Shown here piece by piece: positions 24,804 to 34,053 of a stretch of DNA of 64,000 nucleotides. The notes beneath the pieces are model-generated. The model searched no databases and had not been told where the DNA came from. It saw only the letters and a program-made list of their open reading frames with translations. Origin of the DNA: Blautia sp900556555 (lineage in GTDB: Bacteria > Bacillota > Clostridia > Lachnospirales > Lachnospiraceae); assembly GCA_964250615.1 (NCBI GenBank), contig CAXUGM010000010.1; one strand, written 5' to 3'. The position numbers and the translations under genes were made by a program. Position 1 is the stretch's first letter, and each line of letters begins with the position of its first letter.

Positions 24804-24986
24804 AATTGAAATACTCCTTTTATAAAAATCAATAAGGTCTTTTTTCTATCATACACGTTTCTGTTATCCTGGGCAACCGGTAAAAATGCTTTATGGAAGG
24901 TTTAGAGAATCTTTAGACACAGAACAGGGGAAAGCGTGGTATAATGAAAAGGAAATCATTGTAAACAGAAACAGGAGAGAAGAAAT

Positions 24987-25877
24987 ATGATGAAAAAAAG
25001 AGGAATTGCATTACTGTTGACTGGAATCATGCTGATAGCGTCACCTTTGACGGTTTTTGCTGATAGAGAAGATGCGAAGCTAAACGTTCCGTATGTGTCC
25101 TTAGGAGCAGATTTGAATTCCCAGGAGAAGGAAACAGTTCTGAGGCTTTTAGGTGTTACGGAACAGGACTTACAGAACTATACAGTTGCCACAGTTACCA
25201 ATCAGGATGAACATGATTATCTGGATTCTTATTTGTCTAAGAGCGTTATCGGAACCAGAGCACTTTCTTCTGTTTTGGTAGAGGGCAAGAAGGAAGGCAA
25301 TGGAATCCGTGTAGCTACAAAAAACATTACCTATTGTACGCCGGGCATGTATGAAAATGCACTTGCCACTGCCGGAATCGAAGACGCAGATATTATCGTG
25401 GCAGGGCCTTTTAATATCTCCGGTACAGCAGCCCTGGTAGGTGCTATTAAATCTTATGAAAACATGACAGGAGAAGAGGTCAATCAGGAAAATGTTGAGA
25501 CTGCAACAAATGAGCTGGTGGTTACCGGGCAGGTTGCAGAGAGCGTAGGAAATCAGGAAAAGGCGGAGCAGCTTATTGGTGCCATTAAAGAACAGGTTGT
25601 GGATGGTGAGGAGATTACAACAGAAAAGATTGAAAATGTTGTAGACCAGGCAGCCCAGGAACTGGAGATTAAGCTATCAGAAGAAGACAGGCAGGCAATT
25701 ATAGCATTAATGGAGAAAATTAATAATCTGGATTTAGACATTGAAAGCCTGAAGGAACAGGCAAAAAATCTCTATGACAAGATTGAGAGCCTGGATCTGA
25801 ATCTGAATATTGATGAGGAGCAGGTCAGAGGATTTTTCCAGAGAATTATAGATTTTATCAAAGGATTATTTGAGTAA
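24987..25877 (+). CDS. Secreted DUF1002 (YpuA-like) protein
   Basis: 296 residues. Signal peptide with cleavage near FADREDA (residue ~26). Residues ~30-190 match the DUF1002 pattern (SVIGTRALSSVLVEG, ITYCTPGMYENALATAGI, VAGPFNISGTAAL). The C-terminal part is a predicted helical/coiled region rich in Glu, Leu and Asn ending in an amphipathic GFFQRIIDFIKGLF segment that could touch the membrane. Function of the family is unknown; it is widespread in Bacilli and Clostridia, where B. subtilis YpuA is the reference. Extended -10 TGGTATAAT upstream and AGGAGAG before the start. Confidence 0.8.
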   Translation: MMKKRGIALLLTGIMLIASPLTVFADREDAKLNVPYVSLGADLNSQEKETVLRLLGVTEQDLQNYTVATVTNQDEHDYLDSYLSKSVIGTRALSSVLVEGKKEGNGIRVATKNITYCTPGMYENALATAGIEDADIIVAGPFNISGTAALVGAIKSYENMTGEEVNQENVETATNELVVTGQVAESVGNQEKAEQLIGAIKEQVVDGEEITTEKIENVVDQAAQELEIKLSEEDRQAIIALMEKINNLDLDIESLKEQAKNLYDKIESLDLNLNIDEEQVRGFFQRIIDFIKGLFE

Positions 25878-25930
25878 CTACAAAAGAGACTGAGCAGGAT
25901 TTTCTTCTGCACACAGTCTCTTTTGTAGTT
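25876..25930. terminator. Long bidirectional terminator
   Basis: Perfect 17-bp inverted repeat (25876-25892 and 25914-25930) containing AAAAGAGACTG / CAGTCTCTTTT, with an inner GCAG/CTGC. It starts on the stop codon of the DUF1002 gene and reaches the stop codon of the convergent EIIC gene. Confidence 0.9.
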
Positions 25931-26987
25931 ATAGATTAAGACTCATATCACCTGGTTTGATGATGTTTAGTTTCCGCATGGCATTTGCAATAGAAAGGGT
26001 CAGGACACCGGGTAATATAAAATACATGACCAGAATCTTGACCAAAATGACTGCAAAATCCCCGCTTGGTGCCATGGTCTGCCAGGACATCACAGGCCCC
26101 ATGAAGATGGTTGTTCCAAGACCGGCTCCTGCGGTACTGTTGGTCATTTTGGCAAAGAGCACTCCTATGGGGCCGAGTATAGCACTGGACAGAATAGAGG
26201 GAAGCCAGATGACAGGCCGCTGGATGATTTTCGGAAACTGTAATTTGGAAGTTCCAAGTCCAACAGCCAGAAATCCGGCGATTCCATTATCACGGTAGCC
26301 TGCCAGGGCGAGTCCAATCATACTACAGCAGCATCCAATAGTAGCAGCCCCGGCAGCAGTGCCGTTTAGCTGGAGAATCATGGCCAGGGCAGGTGCACTA
26401 AGGGGCATAGCACATACCATTCCCATAAACACTGCGACTGTGATTCCCATGACCAGGGGATGCTGCTGCATTCCCCAGGAAATAAGGCGGCTAATCTGCT
26501 CCATAAGGGAATGAACAGGAATTCCAATCCAGAATCCACAGAGACATCCCCCAAGAATGCCTGCTAAGGGAGCCAGGATAATATCCATGTTGAACCTTCC
26601 TGTCATGAGCCTTGCAAGTTCGATTGCCACAAAGGCGGCAATAAAAGCACCAAGAGGGTCACCGGACCCCATTTCTATAAATGAATGTGATGCTGTGGAA
26701 AAACTTCCGTCTAAAATCTGTTCTGAAAAAGCACCTGCCATGCCGGCAATAGCTGCACAGAGACAGGAAAAAGTATTTTCCTGAAGGCGGCTGGCGATGC
26801 CGATGCCAATTCCTGCACCTGTCAGTGACATTGCAAGAGCACCACTGTTCTGGAGAAAGCTGCCAAGCGAACCATGGAAAAGCAGTCCTGTCTGCTGAAG
26901 TGCCATGCCGAGAATCCATGTTACGAACAGGCCACATGCCATGCCTTTTAATCCCTCAATAAAAAAACGGTTGATAAAATTTTTCAT
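25929..26987 (-). CDS. PTS_EIIC_2 family membrane protein
   Basis: 352 residues, about nine or ten hydrophobic spans with many Gly and Ala. It matches the PTS_EIIC_2 family, a permease-like family related to phosphotransferase IIC subunits, by segments such as GFWIGIPVHSLME, LQLNGTAAGAATIGCCCSMIGLALAGYRDNG and LGTTIFMGPVMSWQTM. No EIIA or EIIB partner is present, and the substrate is unknown. Its start lies 3 bases beyond the stop of the S1 gene with no good ribosome site, which suggests translational coupling to that gene. Confidence 0.75.
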   Translation of the reverse strand: MKNFINRFFIEGLKGMACGLFVTWILGMALQQTGLLFHGSLGSFLQNSGALAMSLTGAGIGIGIASRLQENTFSCLCAAIAGMAGAFSEQILDGSFSTASHSFIEMGSGDPLGAFIAAFVAIELARLMTGRFNMDIILAPLAGILGGCLCGFWIGIPVHSLMEQISRLISWGMQQHPLVMGITVAVFMGMVCAMPLSAPALAMILQLNGTAAGAATIGCCCSMIGLALAGYRDNGIAGFLAVGLGTSKLQFPKIIQRPVIWLPSILSSAILGPIGVLFAKMTNSTAGAGLGTTIFMGPVMSWQTMAPSGDFAVILVKILVMYFILPGVLTLSIANAMRKLNIIKPGDMSLNL

Positions 26988-26990
26988 GGT

Positions 26991-27698
26991 TTAATTTAAT
27001 TTCAGGTTTTTGAATAAAGAACCAAGAGAAGTAGAGATTTCTTCGCTTTCCGGAAGTTCGTAATCTGGTTCTTCTTCTTTTTCTTCTTCAGTAGTTTCCA
27101 GGAGTGCTTTCATGCTCAGGCTGATTTTTCCGTCTTCATTTTTAATAACCTTTGCTTTCACAGTATCGCCTACAGCAAGAACAGCTTTTGGATGCTTGAT
27201 TCTCTTATCAGAAATTTGAGAGATATGCACCAGTCCGGAAATTCCGTTGCCAAGAGACACAAATGCTCCGTAAGTCTGAAGAGATTCTACGGTTCCTTCT
27301 ACTTCGCTTCCTACTTTGATCTGCTCAATCTGTTCTTTCTTCTTTGCAGCAGCTTTTTCCTGAAGGATTTCTTTTGCAGAGAGAACCAGGCGGTTTTCCT
27401 GCTCATCTGTTTCAAATACACGCACCAGCAGGGTTTTCTTTAAATAATCTTCCGGGTTTTCAACATAAGTTAAAGCCAGCTTGGAAACAGGGATAAATGC
27501 ACGGATTCCTTCTACATAAGCAATCACTCCGCCTTTTACAATGCCTTCCACAGTGACTTCAAATTCTGTTTTTTCTTCTTTCATCTGCTCTAATTTGTCC
27601 CAGATGAGCATATCATCATCCCTGAAATTTGAGAAAGATGCATTGATTTCATCCATATAATCATCCATAGTTTCCTGTTTTTTCATTTCTTCTGACAT
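26991..27698 (-). CDS. Protein with two S1 RNA-binding domains
   Basis: 235 residues. Two S1-type OB folds: a first, more divergent one at ~35-100 (VTVEGIVKGGVIAYVEGIRAFIPVSKL) and a classical one at ~125-195 (GSEVEGTVESLQTYGAFVSLGNGISGLVHISQIS). An acidic tail (EEEKEEEPDYELPESEE) follows. It resembles short bacterial S1-like proteins and probably binds RNA or ribosomes. I place the start at the ATG at 27698 because GGGAGG lies seven bases upstream. First gene of a two-gene unit with the EIIC_2 gene. Confidence 0.8.
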   Translation of the reverse strand: MSEEMKKQETMDDYMDEINASFSNFRDDDMLIWDKLEQMKEEKTEFEVTVEGIVKGGVIAYVEGIRAFIPVSKLALTYVENPEDYLKKTLLVRVFETDEQENRLVLSAKEILQEKAAAKKKEQIEQIKVGSEVEGTVESLQTYGAFVSLGNGISGLVHISQISDKRIKHPKAVLAVGDTVKAKVIKNEDGKISLSMKALLETTEEEKEEEPDYELPESEEISTSLGSLFKNLKLN

Positions 27699-27846
27699 TG
27701 AATTACCTCCCAAGTTTTAAAATGCATTTCCCGTTCATTATAACATAATTGCTATAAATTTAGAAGTATGTTACTATAATGGCAAAATAACCTTTAAATA
27801 AACAAGATAAAAAATTACACTGGATAAGACAGAGAGGGAAGGAAGA

Positions 27847-29502
27847 ATGGCAAAACAGGGTAAAGTTTATATTATAGGACATAAAAATCCAGATACGGAT
27901 TCTATCTGTTCCGCAATCGCATATGCAGATATCAAAAACAGGACAAATCCGGGGAAGAAATACGCAGCAAAAAGAGCAGGACAGATTAACGAAGAGACAG
28001 AGTATGTCCTGAAACGGTTTGGTGTAGAAGCACCTGGATATCTGGCTGACGTGGGAACTCAGGTAAAAGATATGGAAATCCGGGAGACTCCGGGGGTTCC
28101 CAATAATATTTCCATCAAAGATGCATGGGCGATTATGAAGACCAACAGTGCAGTGACCCTCCCCATTACAAAAGAAGATGGGCAGTTAGAGGGGCTGATC
28201 ACCACAGGAGATATTGCGAATTCCTATATGGATGCACATGATAATTATTTTCTGTCAAATGCAAGAACCCAGTACAGAAGTATTGCAAATACAGTAGAAG
28301 GAAGAGTGGTCACGGGAAATGCTCACGGATATTTTATCCGGGGAAAAGTAGTCATCGGTGCAGCACATCCGGATAAACTGGGAGAATTTCTGGAGGAAGA
28401 AGATTTAGTGATTCTGGGAGACCGGTACGAGGATCACTTATGTGCCATTGAAAGAAACGTCAGCTGTATCCTTCTTTGCAACAATGCGGAGGTGTCTCAC
28501 GATATTGTGGAAGCGGCAGACAGGAATCAGTGCGTGATCATCCGTTCCCCTCTGGATACGTTTACCATTGCTAGGCTGATTAATCAGAGTATTCCGGTAA
28601 AACATATTATGAAAAAGGATGACCTGATTACCTTCCAGACTGATGATTTCACAGATAATATAAAAGATATCATGGTAAAAACTCGGCACAGAGCCTTTCC
28701 TGTAGTAAATAAACATGGAAAATATATCGGAACAGTATCCAGAAGAAATTTGCTGGGCATGAAAAAGAAACAGCTGATTCTTGTGGATCATAATGAAAAG
28801 AGCCAGGCTGTAGATAATATTGATGCGGCAGAAATTCTGGAGATTATTGATCATCACCGCCTTGGTTCGCTGGAAACATTGCAGCCTATTATGTTCCGCA
28901 ATCAGCCGGTTGGCTGTACAGCGACGATTATGTATCAGATGTATGTGGAGAAAGCACTGGAAATCAGTCCGGCCATTGCAGGACTTTTATGCTCTGCAAT
29001 TATTTCCGATACACTGATGTTCCGCTCCCCTACCTGTACATCTGCGGACAAGATGGCGGCAGGTGCACTGGCACTTATTGCAGGCATTAACATCGAAGAA
29101 CATGCCAAGGAGATGTTTACAGCAGGAAGCAACCTGAGAGGAAAGACAGCAGAGGTTATTTTCTATCAGGATTTCAAGCGTTTTACAACAGATACTGTGA
29201 ACTTCGGTGTTGGCCAGATCAGTTCTATGAATGCAGAGGAGCTGGAAGAATTAAAGCAGCGTCTGATTCCTTTTATGCAGCATGAATGTGGTAAAAATGG
29301 TATTTCCATGGTATTTTTCATGCTGACCAATATTATGGAAGAATGTTCGGAAGTGATTTGTTATGGTGAGGGAAGCGGCCGTCTGGTGGAGGAATCCTTT
29401 GAAGTGACAGAGTCAGAAGGAGGCTATGTTCTTCGTGGTGTCGTATCCAGAAAGAAACAATTGATTCCGGCTTTTATCGGAACATTGCAGCAGAATAATT
29501 AA
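27847..29502 (+). CDS. Manganese-dependent inorganic pyrophosphatase with CBS and DRTGG domains
   Basis: 551 residues. Family II (DHH/DHHA2) pyrophosphatase that hydrolyses PPi to phosphate. Motifs: GHKNPDTDSICSAIAYA at the N-terminus, IIDHHRLGSLET in the second half of the DHH domain and the DHHA2 signature SRKKQLIPAF near the end. Between the DHH halves (~70-300) lie a CBS domain, a DRTGG domain (~100-240) and a second CBS domain (VKHIMKKDDLITF, RHRAFPVVNKHGKYIGTVSRRNLL). In the characterised CBS-PPases AMP/ADP inhibit and diadenosine tetraphosphate activates through these insertions. Good AGAGGGAAGG upstream. Confidence 0.9.
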   Translation: MAKQGKVYIIGHKNPDTDSICSAIAYADIKNRTNPGKKYAAKRAGQINEETEYVLKRFGVEAPGYLADVGTQVKDMEIRETPGVPNNISIKDAWAIMKTNSAVTLPITKEDGQLEGLITTGDIANSYMDAHDNYFLSNARTQYRSIANTVEGRVVTGNAHGYFIRGKVVIGAAHPDKLGEFLEEEDLVILGDRYEDHLCAIERNVSCILLCNNAEVSHDIVEAADRNQCVIIRSPLDTFTIARLINQSIPVKHIMKKDDLITFQTDDFTDNIKDIMVKTRHRAFPVVNKHGKYIGTVSRRNLLGMKKKQLILVDHNEKSQAVDNIDAAEILEIIDHHRLGSLETLQPIMFRNQPVGCTATIMYQMYVEKALEISPAIAGLLCSAIISDTLMFRSPTCTSADKMAAGALALIAGINIEEHAKEMFTAGSNLRGKTAEVIFYQDFKRFTTDTVNFGVGQISSMNAEELEELKQRLIPFMQHECGKNGISMVFFMLTNIMEECSEVICYGEGSGRLVEESFEVTESEGGYVLRGVVSRKKQLIPAFIGTLQQNN

Positions 29503-29520
29503 AAATCCGGAGGTAGGAGT

Positions 29521-30123
29521 ATGCCAAAAGTAGAGTGGAAACCAGGAAATATGCTGTATCCCCTGCCGGTTGTACTGGTAAGCGTAGCAGATGAACAGGG
29601 AAAAGATAATATCATTACTGTGGCATGGGCAGGAACTGTGTGCACCAATCCCCCCATGGTATCGATTTCTGTGCGGCCGGAGCGGTATTCTTATCAGATG
29701 CTGATGGATACAAAGGAATTTGTGATCAATCTGACCACAGAGAAGCTGGCTTATGCAACAGATTACTGTGGCGTGAAATCAGGCCGTGATGTGGATAAAT
29801 TCAAAGCCATGAGATTAACCAGACAGCAGGCGTCCCATGTAGGCGTTCCCATGATCAAAGAGTCGCCTGTATCCATTGAATGCAGAGTGCGTGAGATTAA
29901 AGAATATGGAAGCCACAGTGTTTTTCTGGCAGATGTGCTGGCTGTTCATGTGGATAACAAATACATGGATGAGACGGGAAAATTTGATTTGGCACTGGCA
30001 AATCCCATTGTATATTCTCACGGGGAATATTATGGTCTTGGAAAGAAATTAGGAACATTTGGGTATAGTATTAAGAAGAAAAGACAAAAGAAGCAGAGGA
30101 AGCAGACCAATGAAAAAAAATAA
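29521..30123 (+). CDS. Flavin reductase-like FMN-binding split-barrel protein
   Basis: 200 residues of the flavin reductase (FlaRed/DIM6-NTAB) family: VSVADEQGKDNIITVAWAGTVCTNPPMVSISVRPERYS is the typical N-terminal FMN-binding block. These proteins bind FMN and reduce flavins or act in stress responses. The C-terminal ~20 residues are a very basic Lys/Gln/Arg tail, which may exist only because the next gene begins within it. GGAGGTAGGAG upstream; 18 bases after the pyrophosphatase gene, so cotranscribed. Confidence 0.85.
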   Translation: MPKVEWKPGNMLYPLPVVLVSVADEQGKDNIITVAWAGTVCTNPPMVSISVRPERYSYQMLMDTKEFVINLTTEKLAYATDYCGVKSGRDVDKFKAMRLTRQQASHVGVPMIKESPVSIECRVREIKEYGSHSVFLADVLAVHVDNKYMDETGKFDLALANPIVYSHGEYYGLGKKLGTFGYSIKKKRQKKQRKQTNEKK

Positions 30124-30616
30124 TCTGATTCTCATAGGAATGCCGGGAGTGGGCAAGAGTACCGTAGGGGTGATTCTGGCAAAGGTGCTGGGATATGAAT
30201 TTGTTGATTCAGACCTGCTGATTCAAAGAGAAGAAAAGGCTTTGTTACGGGAGCTAATTGCCCAGTATGGCCTGGATGGATTCCTGGAAATCGAAAACAG
30301 GGTAAACCGTTCTATTACGGCAGAGAAATCTGTCATCGCCACAGGAGGAAGTGTGGTATATTGCCAGGAAGCCATGGAACATTTGAAAGAAATCGGCACA
30401 GTGATTTACTTAAAATTAGATTACAGCATCCTCAGAAGAAGGCTGGGAAATCTGAAAGGAAGAGGTGTAGTCCTGAAGGACGGACAGACATTAAAGGGGC
30501 TTTATGACGAAAGGATCCCTCTTTATGAAAAATACGCAGATGTGGTAATTGATGAGAAAAAACTGAATGTTGAGCAGACTTTACAGAAAATCTTGGAAGA
30601 AATAGAAAAAAGATAG
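30110..30616 (+). CDS. aroK: Shikimate kinase-like protein
   Basis: 168 residues. P-loop GMPGVGKST, the shikimate-binding Asp in YEFVDSDLLIQ, the ATGGSVVY loop, the lid region around LGNLKGRGVVL and the final LYDERIPLYEKYADVVID are all characteristic of the shikimate kinase family, which phosphorylates shikimate in aromatic amino acid synthesis. It overlaps the 3' end of the flavin reductase gene by 14 bases. Because the lid arginine pattern is somewhat altered and no other aro gene is nearby, a related small-molecule kinase is possible. Confidence 0.75.
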   Translation: MKKNNLILIGMPGVGKSTVGVILAKVLGYEFVDSDLLIQREEKALLRELIAQYGLDGFLEIENRVNRSITAEKSVIATGGSVVYCQEAMEHLKEIGTVIYLKLDYSILRRRLGNLKGRGVVLKDGQTLKGLYDERIPLYEKYADVVIDEKKLNVEQTLQKILEEIEKR

Positions 30617-30666
30617 AGAATAGAGTGGGATATTCCCCCTGGATAACAGGAAAATATTAATTTTTA

Positions 30667-30698
30667 TTTACAAATACCCGTATCTGTTATATTATAAT
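30667..30698 (+). promoter_or_regulatory. Promoter of murA
   Basis: TTTACA (30667-30672), 17 bases, TATTAT (30690-30695), overlapping a TATAAT at 30693-30698. The ~175-base leader that follows holds a hairpin AACTTCTG/GCAGGAGTT around 30727-30747 but no riboswitch I recognise. Confidence 0.55.
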
Positions 30699-30875
30699 GG
30701 TTGAGCCATAAAATAATAGAGGGAGAACTTCTGTCCGGCAGGAGTTACAATTCAGATAATTTAGAGAAGTAAGACGTTGATTCGGTATGGCTTTTATGAG
30801 ACAAAAACCCCTGTGTAAGACAGGATACAATAAATTGAGACAGGCTTTTGAGCCTAAAAAATAAGAGGTGTGTAT

Positions 30876-32168
30876 ATGGAACAGTATGTTATCAAAGGCG
30901 GGAATCCGTTAGTTGGTGAAGTAGAGATTGGCGGAGCAAAAAACGCAGCCCTTGCTATATTGGCAGCAGCGATCATGACAGATGAAACGGTACACATTGA
31001 AAATTTACCGGATGTACGGGATATTAATGTTTTGCTGGAAGCAATTAAGGAGATTGGTGCAGTGGTAGAGCGCATCAGCCCTACAGAAGTAAAAATTGCA
31101 GGTGCTACTATTGGAAATATTTCCGTTGAGTATGAGTATATCAAGAAGATCAGGGCATCTTATTATCTGCTGGGTGCTCTGTTAGGTAAATATAAAAATG
31201 CAGAGGTTCCTCTTCCGGGAGGATGTAATATCGGAAGCCGTCCTATTGACCAGCATCTGAAAGGGTTCCGTGCACTTGGTGCGTCTGTGGATATTATCCA
31301 CGGTGCTGTAGTGGCAAAAGCAGAACAGCTTACAGGAAAACATATTTTCCTGGATATGGTGTCAGTAGGTGCTACCATTAATATTATGATGGCAGCAGCT
31401 ATGGCTCAGGGAAATACAACCATTGAAAATGCAGCCAGAGAGCCTCATGTTGTTGATGTGGCTAACTTTCTTAACAGTATGGGTGCAAATATCAAGGGAG
31501 CAGGTACAGATGTGATCCGTATCCGTGGAGTGGAAAAACTTCATGGAACAAGCTATTCCATTATTCCTGACCAGATAGAAGCAGGTACATTCATGTGTGC
31601 AGCAGCAGCCACCATGGGAGATATTATGGTGAAAAATGTTATTCCGAAACATCTGGAAGCTACCACTGCGAAGCTGGAAGAAATCGGATGCCAGGTGGAA
31701 GAGTTTGACGATGCTGTGCGTGTTGTGGCAAACAAACGCCTGAAACGTACCAATGTGAAGACCATGCCGTATCCTGGTTATCCTACGGATATGCAGCCAC
31801 AGTTTTCCGTAGCGCTTACTCTTGCAGAAGGGACAAGCATTGTTACGGAGAGCATTTTTGAAAACCGTTTTAAATATGCAGCAGAACTGGCAAGGATGGG
31901 TGCTAATATCAAGGTAGAAGGTAATACTGCTATCATTGATGGTGTTCAGAAGCTTACCGGTGCAAGAGTCTGTGCTCCTGATTTGCGTGCAGGTGCTGCT
32001 CTGGTTATTGCAGGGCTTGCGGCAGAAGGAATTACCATTGTAGATGATATTGTGTACATTCAGAGAGGCTATGAACGCTTTGAAGAAAAATTAAGAAGCC
32101 TGGGAGCAGAGATTGAGAAAGTTTCCAGCGAGAAAGAAATCAAAAAGTTCCAGTTGCGTGTGGGCTGA
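30876..32168 (+). CDS. murA: UDP-N-acetylglucosamine 1-carboxyvinyltransferase
   Basis: 430 residues. First committed step of peptidoglycan synthesis: transfers enolpyruvate from PEP to UDP-GlcNAc. Visible are the N-terminal GGAKNAALAILAA, the catalytic loop PLPGGCNIGSRPIDQHLKG with Cys117 (the fosfomycin target) and the closing DDIVYIQRGYERFEEKLRSLGA. The presence of Cys rather than Asp predicts fosfomycin sensitivity of this enzyme. The ATG at 30876 follows AGAGG by seven bases; a GTG two codons earlier is less well placed. Confidence 0.95.
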   Translation: MEQYVIKGGNPLVGEVEIGGAKNAALAILAAAIMTDETVHIENLPDVRDINVLLEAIKEIGAVVERISPTEVKIAGATIGNISVEYEYIKKIRASYYLLGALLGKYKNAEVPLPGGCNIGSRPIDQHLKGFRALGASVDIIHGAVVAKAEQLTGKHIFLDMVSVGATINIMMAAAMAQGNTTIENAAREPHVVDVANFLNSMGANIKGAGTDVIRIRGVEKLHGTSYSIIPDQIEAGTFMCAAAATMGDIMVKNVIPKHLEATTAKLEEIGCQVEEFDDAVRVVANKRLKRTNVKTMPYPGYPTDMQPQFSVALTLAEGTSIVTESIFENRFKYAAELARMGANIKVEGNTAIIDGVQKLTGARVCAPDLRAGAALVIAGLAAEGITIVDDIVYIQRGYERFEEKLRSLGAEIEKVSSEKEIKKFQLRVG

Positions 32169-32177
32169 AAAAAAGGC

Positions 32178-32206
32178 TTGACGAACAGGGAAAAACCTTG
32201 TATTGT
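32178..32206 (+). promoter_or_regulatory. Promoter of the SAM-riboswitch transcript
   Basis: TTGACG (32178-32183), 17 bases, TATTGT (32201-32206), starting ten bases after the murA stop. Confidence 0.7.
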
Positions 32207-32238
32207 ATAAAACGATAACAAAACAATATTTATATTTT

Positions 32239-32337
32239 CTCTTATTCAGAGTGATGGAGATACATAGGATCTGTGAAGTCACGGCAACCCCGCCATGCGG
32301 AAGGTGCCAACCTGAGCGAGTAGTCGAACAATAAGAG
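32239..32337 (+). promoter_or_regulatory. SAM-I (S-box) riboswitch
   Basis: CTCTTATTCAGAG opens and AATAAGAG (32330-32337) closes the P1 stem. Inside are the conserved GATGGAGATACA, TGAAGTCACGGCAACC and AAGGTGCCAACCTG blocks. SAM binding stabilises P1 and allows the terminator at 32361. The downstream gene makes SAM, so this is direct product feedback. Confidence 0.92.
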
Positions 32338-32360
32338 GATTCATATGATGAAACATACAT

Positions 32361-32386
32361 GAGTCCGCTTAGGTGGGCTCTTTTTT
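32361..32386 (+). terminator. S-box terminator
   Basis: 8-bp stem GAGTCCGC / GTGGGCTC with two G-U pairs, 4-base loop, then six Ts. Confidence 0.88.
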
Positions 32387-32443
32387 ATTCAATGTCCCAC
32401 CAGGCAGGAGAAAATATACAGACAAAGAAAAGGAGAATAAACC

Positions 32444-33631
32444 ATGGAAAAAAGACTGTTTACTTCTGAATCCGTAACAGAAGGCCATCCAGATAAAATG
32501 TGCGATGCCATTTCTGATGCTATTCTGGATGCATTAATGGAAAAAGACCCAATGAGCCGTGTTGCCTGCGAAACTGCTGTGACAACAGGTGTAGTTATGG
32601 TAATGGGTGAGATTACCACAAAAGCTTATGTGGATATTCCGAAAATCGTAAGAGATACTGTACGTGAAATTGGCTACACAAGAGCAAAATACGGTTTTGA
32701 TGCAGATACCTGCGGTGTTATCACTACGATTGACGAGCAGTCCACAGACATTGCTATGGGTGTTGACAAAGCTCTGGAAGCAAAAGAAAACAAAATGTCT
32801 GAAGAAGAGCTGGATGCTATCGGAGCAGGAGACCAGGGTATGATGTTCGGTTTTGCTTCTGATGAAACAGAAGAATTTATGCCGTATCCAATCGCTCTGG
32901 CACACAAGCTGGCATTGCAGCTTACCAAAGTCCGCAAAGATGGTACTCTGACTTATTTAAGACCAGATGGAAAATCACAGGTTACTGTTGAATATGATGA
33001 AAATGACAAACCGGTACGTCTTGATGCAGTGGTATTATCCACACAGCATGATCCAGATGTGACACAGGAACAGATTCATGCAGATATCAAGAAATATGTA
33101 TTTGAACCAATTCTGCCGGCAGAGATGGTGGATGAGAATACAAAATTCTTCATTAATCCTACAGGCCGCTTTGTAATCGGTGGTCCTCACGGTGACAGTG
33201 GTCTTACAGGCCGTAAGATTATTGTAGATACTTACGGTGGATATGCACGTCACGGCGGCGGTGCTTTCTCAGGAAAAGACTGTACTAAGGTAGACCGTTC
33301 AGCAGCTTATGCAGCACGTTATGTAGCGAAAAATATCGTAGCAGCAGGACTGGCTAAGAAATGTGAAATCCAGCTTTCCTATGCGATTGGTGTTGCACAT
33401 CCTACATCTGTTATGGTAGATACCTTCGGAACAGGTAAAGTATCTGATACACGACTGGTAGAAATTATCCGTGAAAACTTTGATTTAAGACCAGCAGGAA
33501 TCATTAAGATGTTAGATTTACGCCGTCCAATTTACAAACAGACAGCAGCTTATGGACATTTCGGAAGAAATGATCTGGATCTGCCATGGGAGAAACTGGA
33601 CAAAGCAGAAGAATTAAAGAAATATTTATAA
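32444..33631 (+). CDS. metK: S-adenosylmethionine synthetase
   Basis: 395 residues. Makes SAM from methionine and ATP. TSESVTEGHPDKMCDAISDA, the GAGDQGMMFGFA hexapeptide region and GGPHGDSGLTGRKI are the family signatures; the length is standard. AAGGAG upstream of the ATG. Monocistronic between the S-box leader and a strong terminator. Confidence 0.97.
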   Translation: MEKRLFTSESVTEGHPDKMCDAISDAILDALMEKDPMSRVACETAVTTGVVMVMGEITTKAYVDIPKIVRDTVREIGYTRAKYGFDADTCGVITTIDEQSTDIAMGVDKALEAKENKMSEEELDAIGAGDQGMMFGFASDETEEFMPYPIALAHKLALQLTKVRKDGTLTYLRPDGKSQVTVEYDENDKPVRLDAVVLSTQHDPDVTQEQIHADIKKYVFEPILPAEMVDENTKFFINPTGRFVIGGPHGDSGLTGRKIIVDTYGGYARHGGGAFSGKDCTKVDRSAAYAARYVAKNIVAAGLAKKCEIQLSYAIGVAHPTSVMVDTFGTGKVSDTRLVEIIRENFDLRPAGIIKMLDLRRPIYKQTAAYGHFGRNDLDLPWEKLDKAEELKKYL

Positions 33632-33645
33632 TCAGCGGAATATAT

Positions 33646-33692
33646 AAAAAAGGTGCTTCCCCACAGAAAGTTGTGGCGGGAGCACCTTTTTT
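33646..33692. terminator. Bidirectional terminator after metK
   Basis: AAAAAAGGTGCTTCC (33646-33660) against GGGAGCACCTTTTTT (33678-33692), with an inner CCACA/TTGTGG pairing. Serves metK and the convergent XRE gene. Confidence 0.9.
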
Positions 33693-33693
33693 A

Positions 33694-33927
33694 TTATCCT
33701 CTGAAATTAAATAATTCTTTTACCTGCACGTCCAGGGCATCTGCAATATCAAACAAACTATCAAGGGAGAGAGAAGTTCTGACCTTGGGTGCCTCAATAT
33801 TACTGATATGGGTTCTGCTCAGTCCTACAAGATCTGCGAGCTGAGTCTGTGTAAGGCCCTTCAGCCGCCTGTAATAGGAAATAGTCAGCCCCAGTTCCCG
33901 GAACTGCCGGAGCCGTTTCTCATCCAT
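33694..33927 (-). CDS. Small XRE-family helix-turn-helix protein
   Basis: 77 residues that are almost only an XRE-type DNA-binding domain: YYRRLKGLTQTQLADLVGLSRTHISNIE is the helix-turn-helix, followed by the LDSLFDIADALDV helix. Monopartite regulator with no sensing domain. GGAGGTGC lies before the ATG. Target unknown; no phage or toxin gene is adjacent, though the DUF234 ATPase gene follows on the same strand upstream. Confidence 0.85.
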   Translation of the reverse strand: MDEKRLRQFRELGLTISYYRRLKGLTQTQLADLVGLSRTHISNIEAPKVRTSLSLDSLFDIADALDVQVKELFNFRG

Positions 33928-34053
33928 TGTTATTGCACCTCCGTTTATGCTGGAATAACTATAGCATTAACGGAAATGCACAAAAACAAACAGATAGATT
34001 GCAAAAGCAAACTATAAATATGCAAAAATAAAATGAAAGTTGAAAAAAGACAA

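Noticed and set aside
24804..24986. ROK operator or riboswitch between ROK and DUF1002 genes
   Set aside because: No convincing palindrome or aptamer; only an extended -10 for the DUF1002 gene.
30699..30875. Possible riboswitch in the murA leader
   Set aside because: One hairpin only, no conserved aptamer blocks and no T-run terminator before murA.
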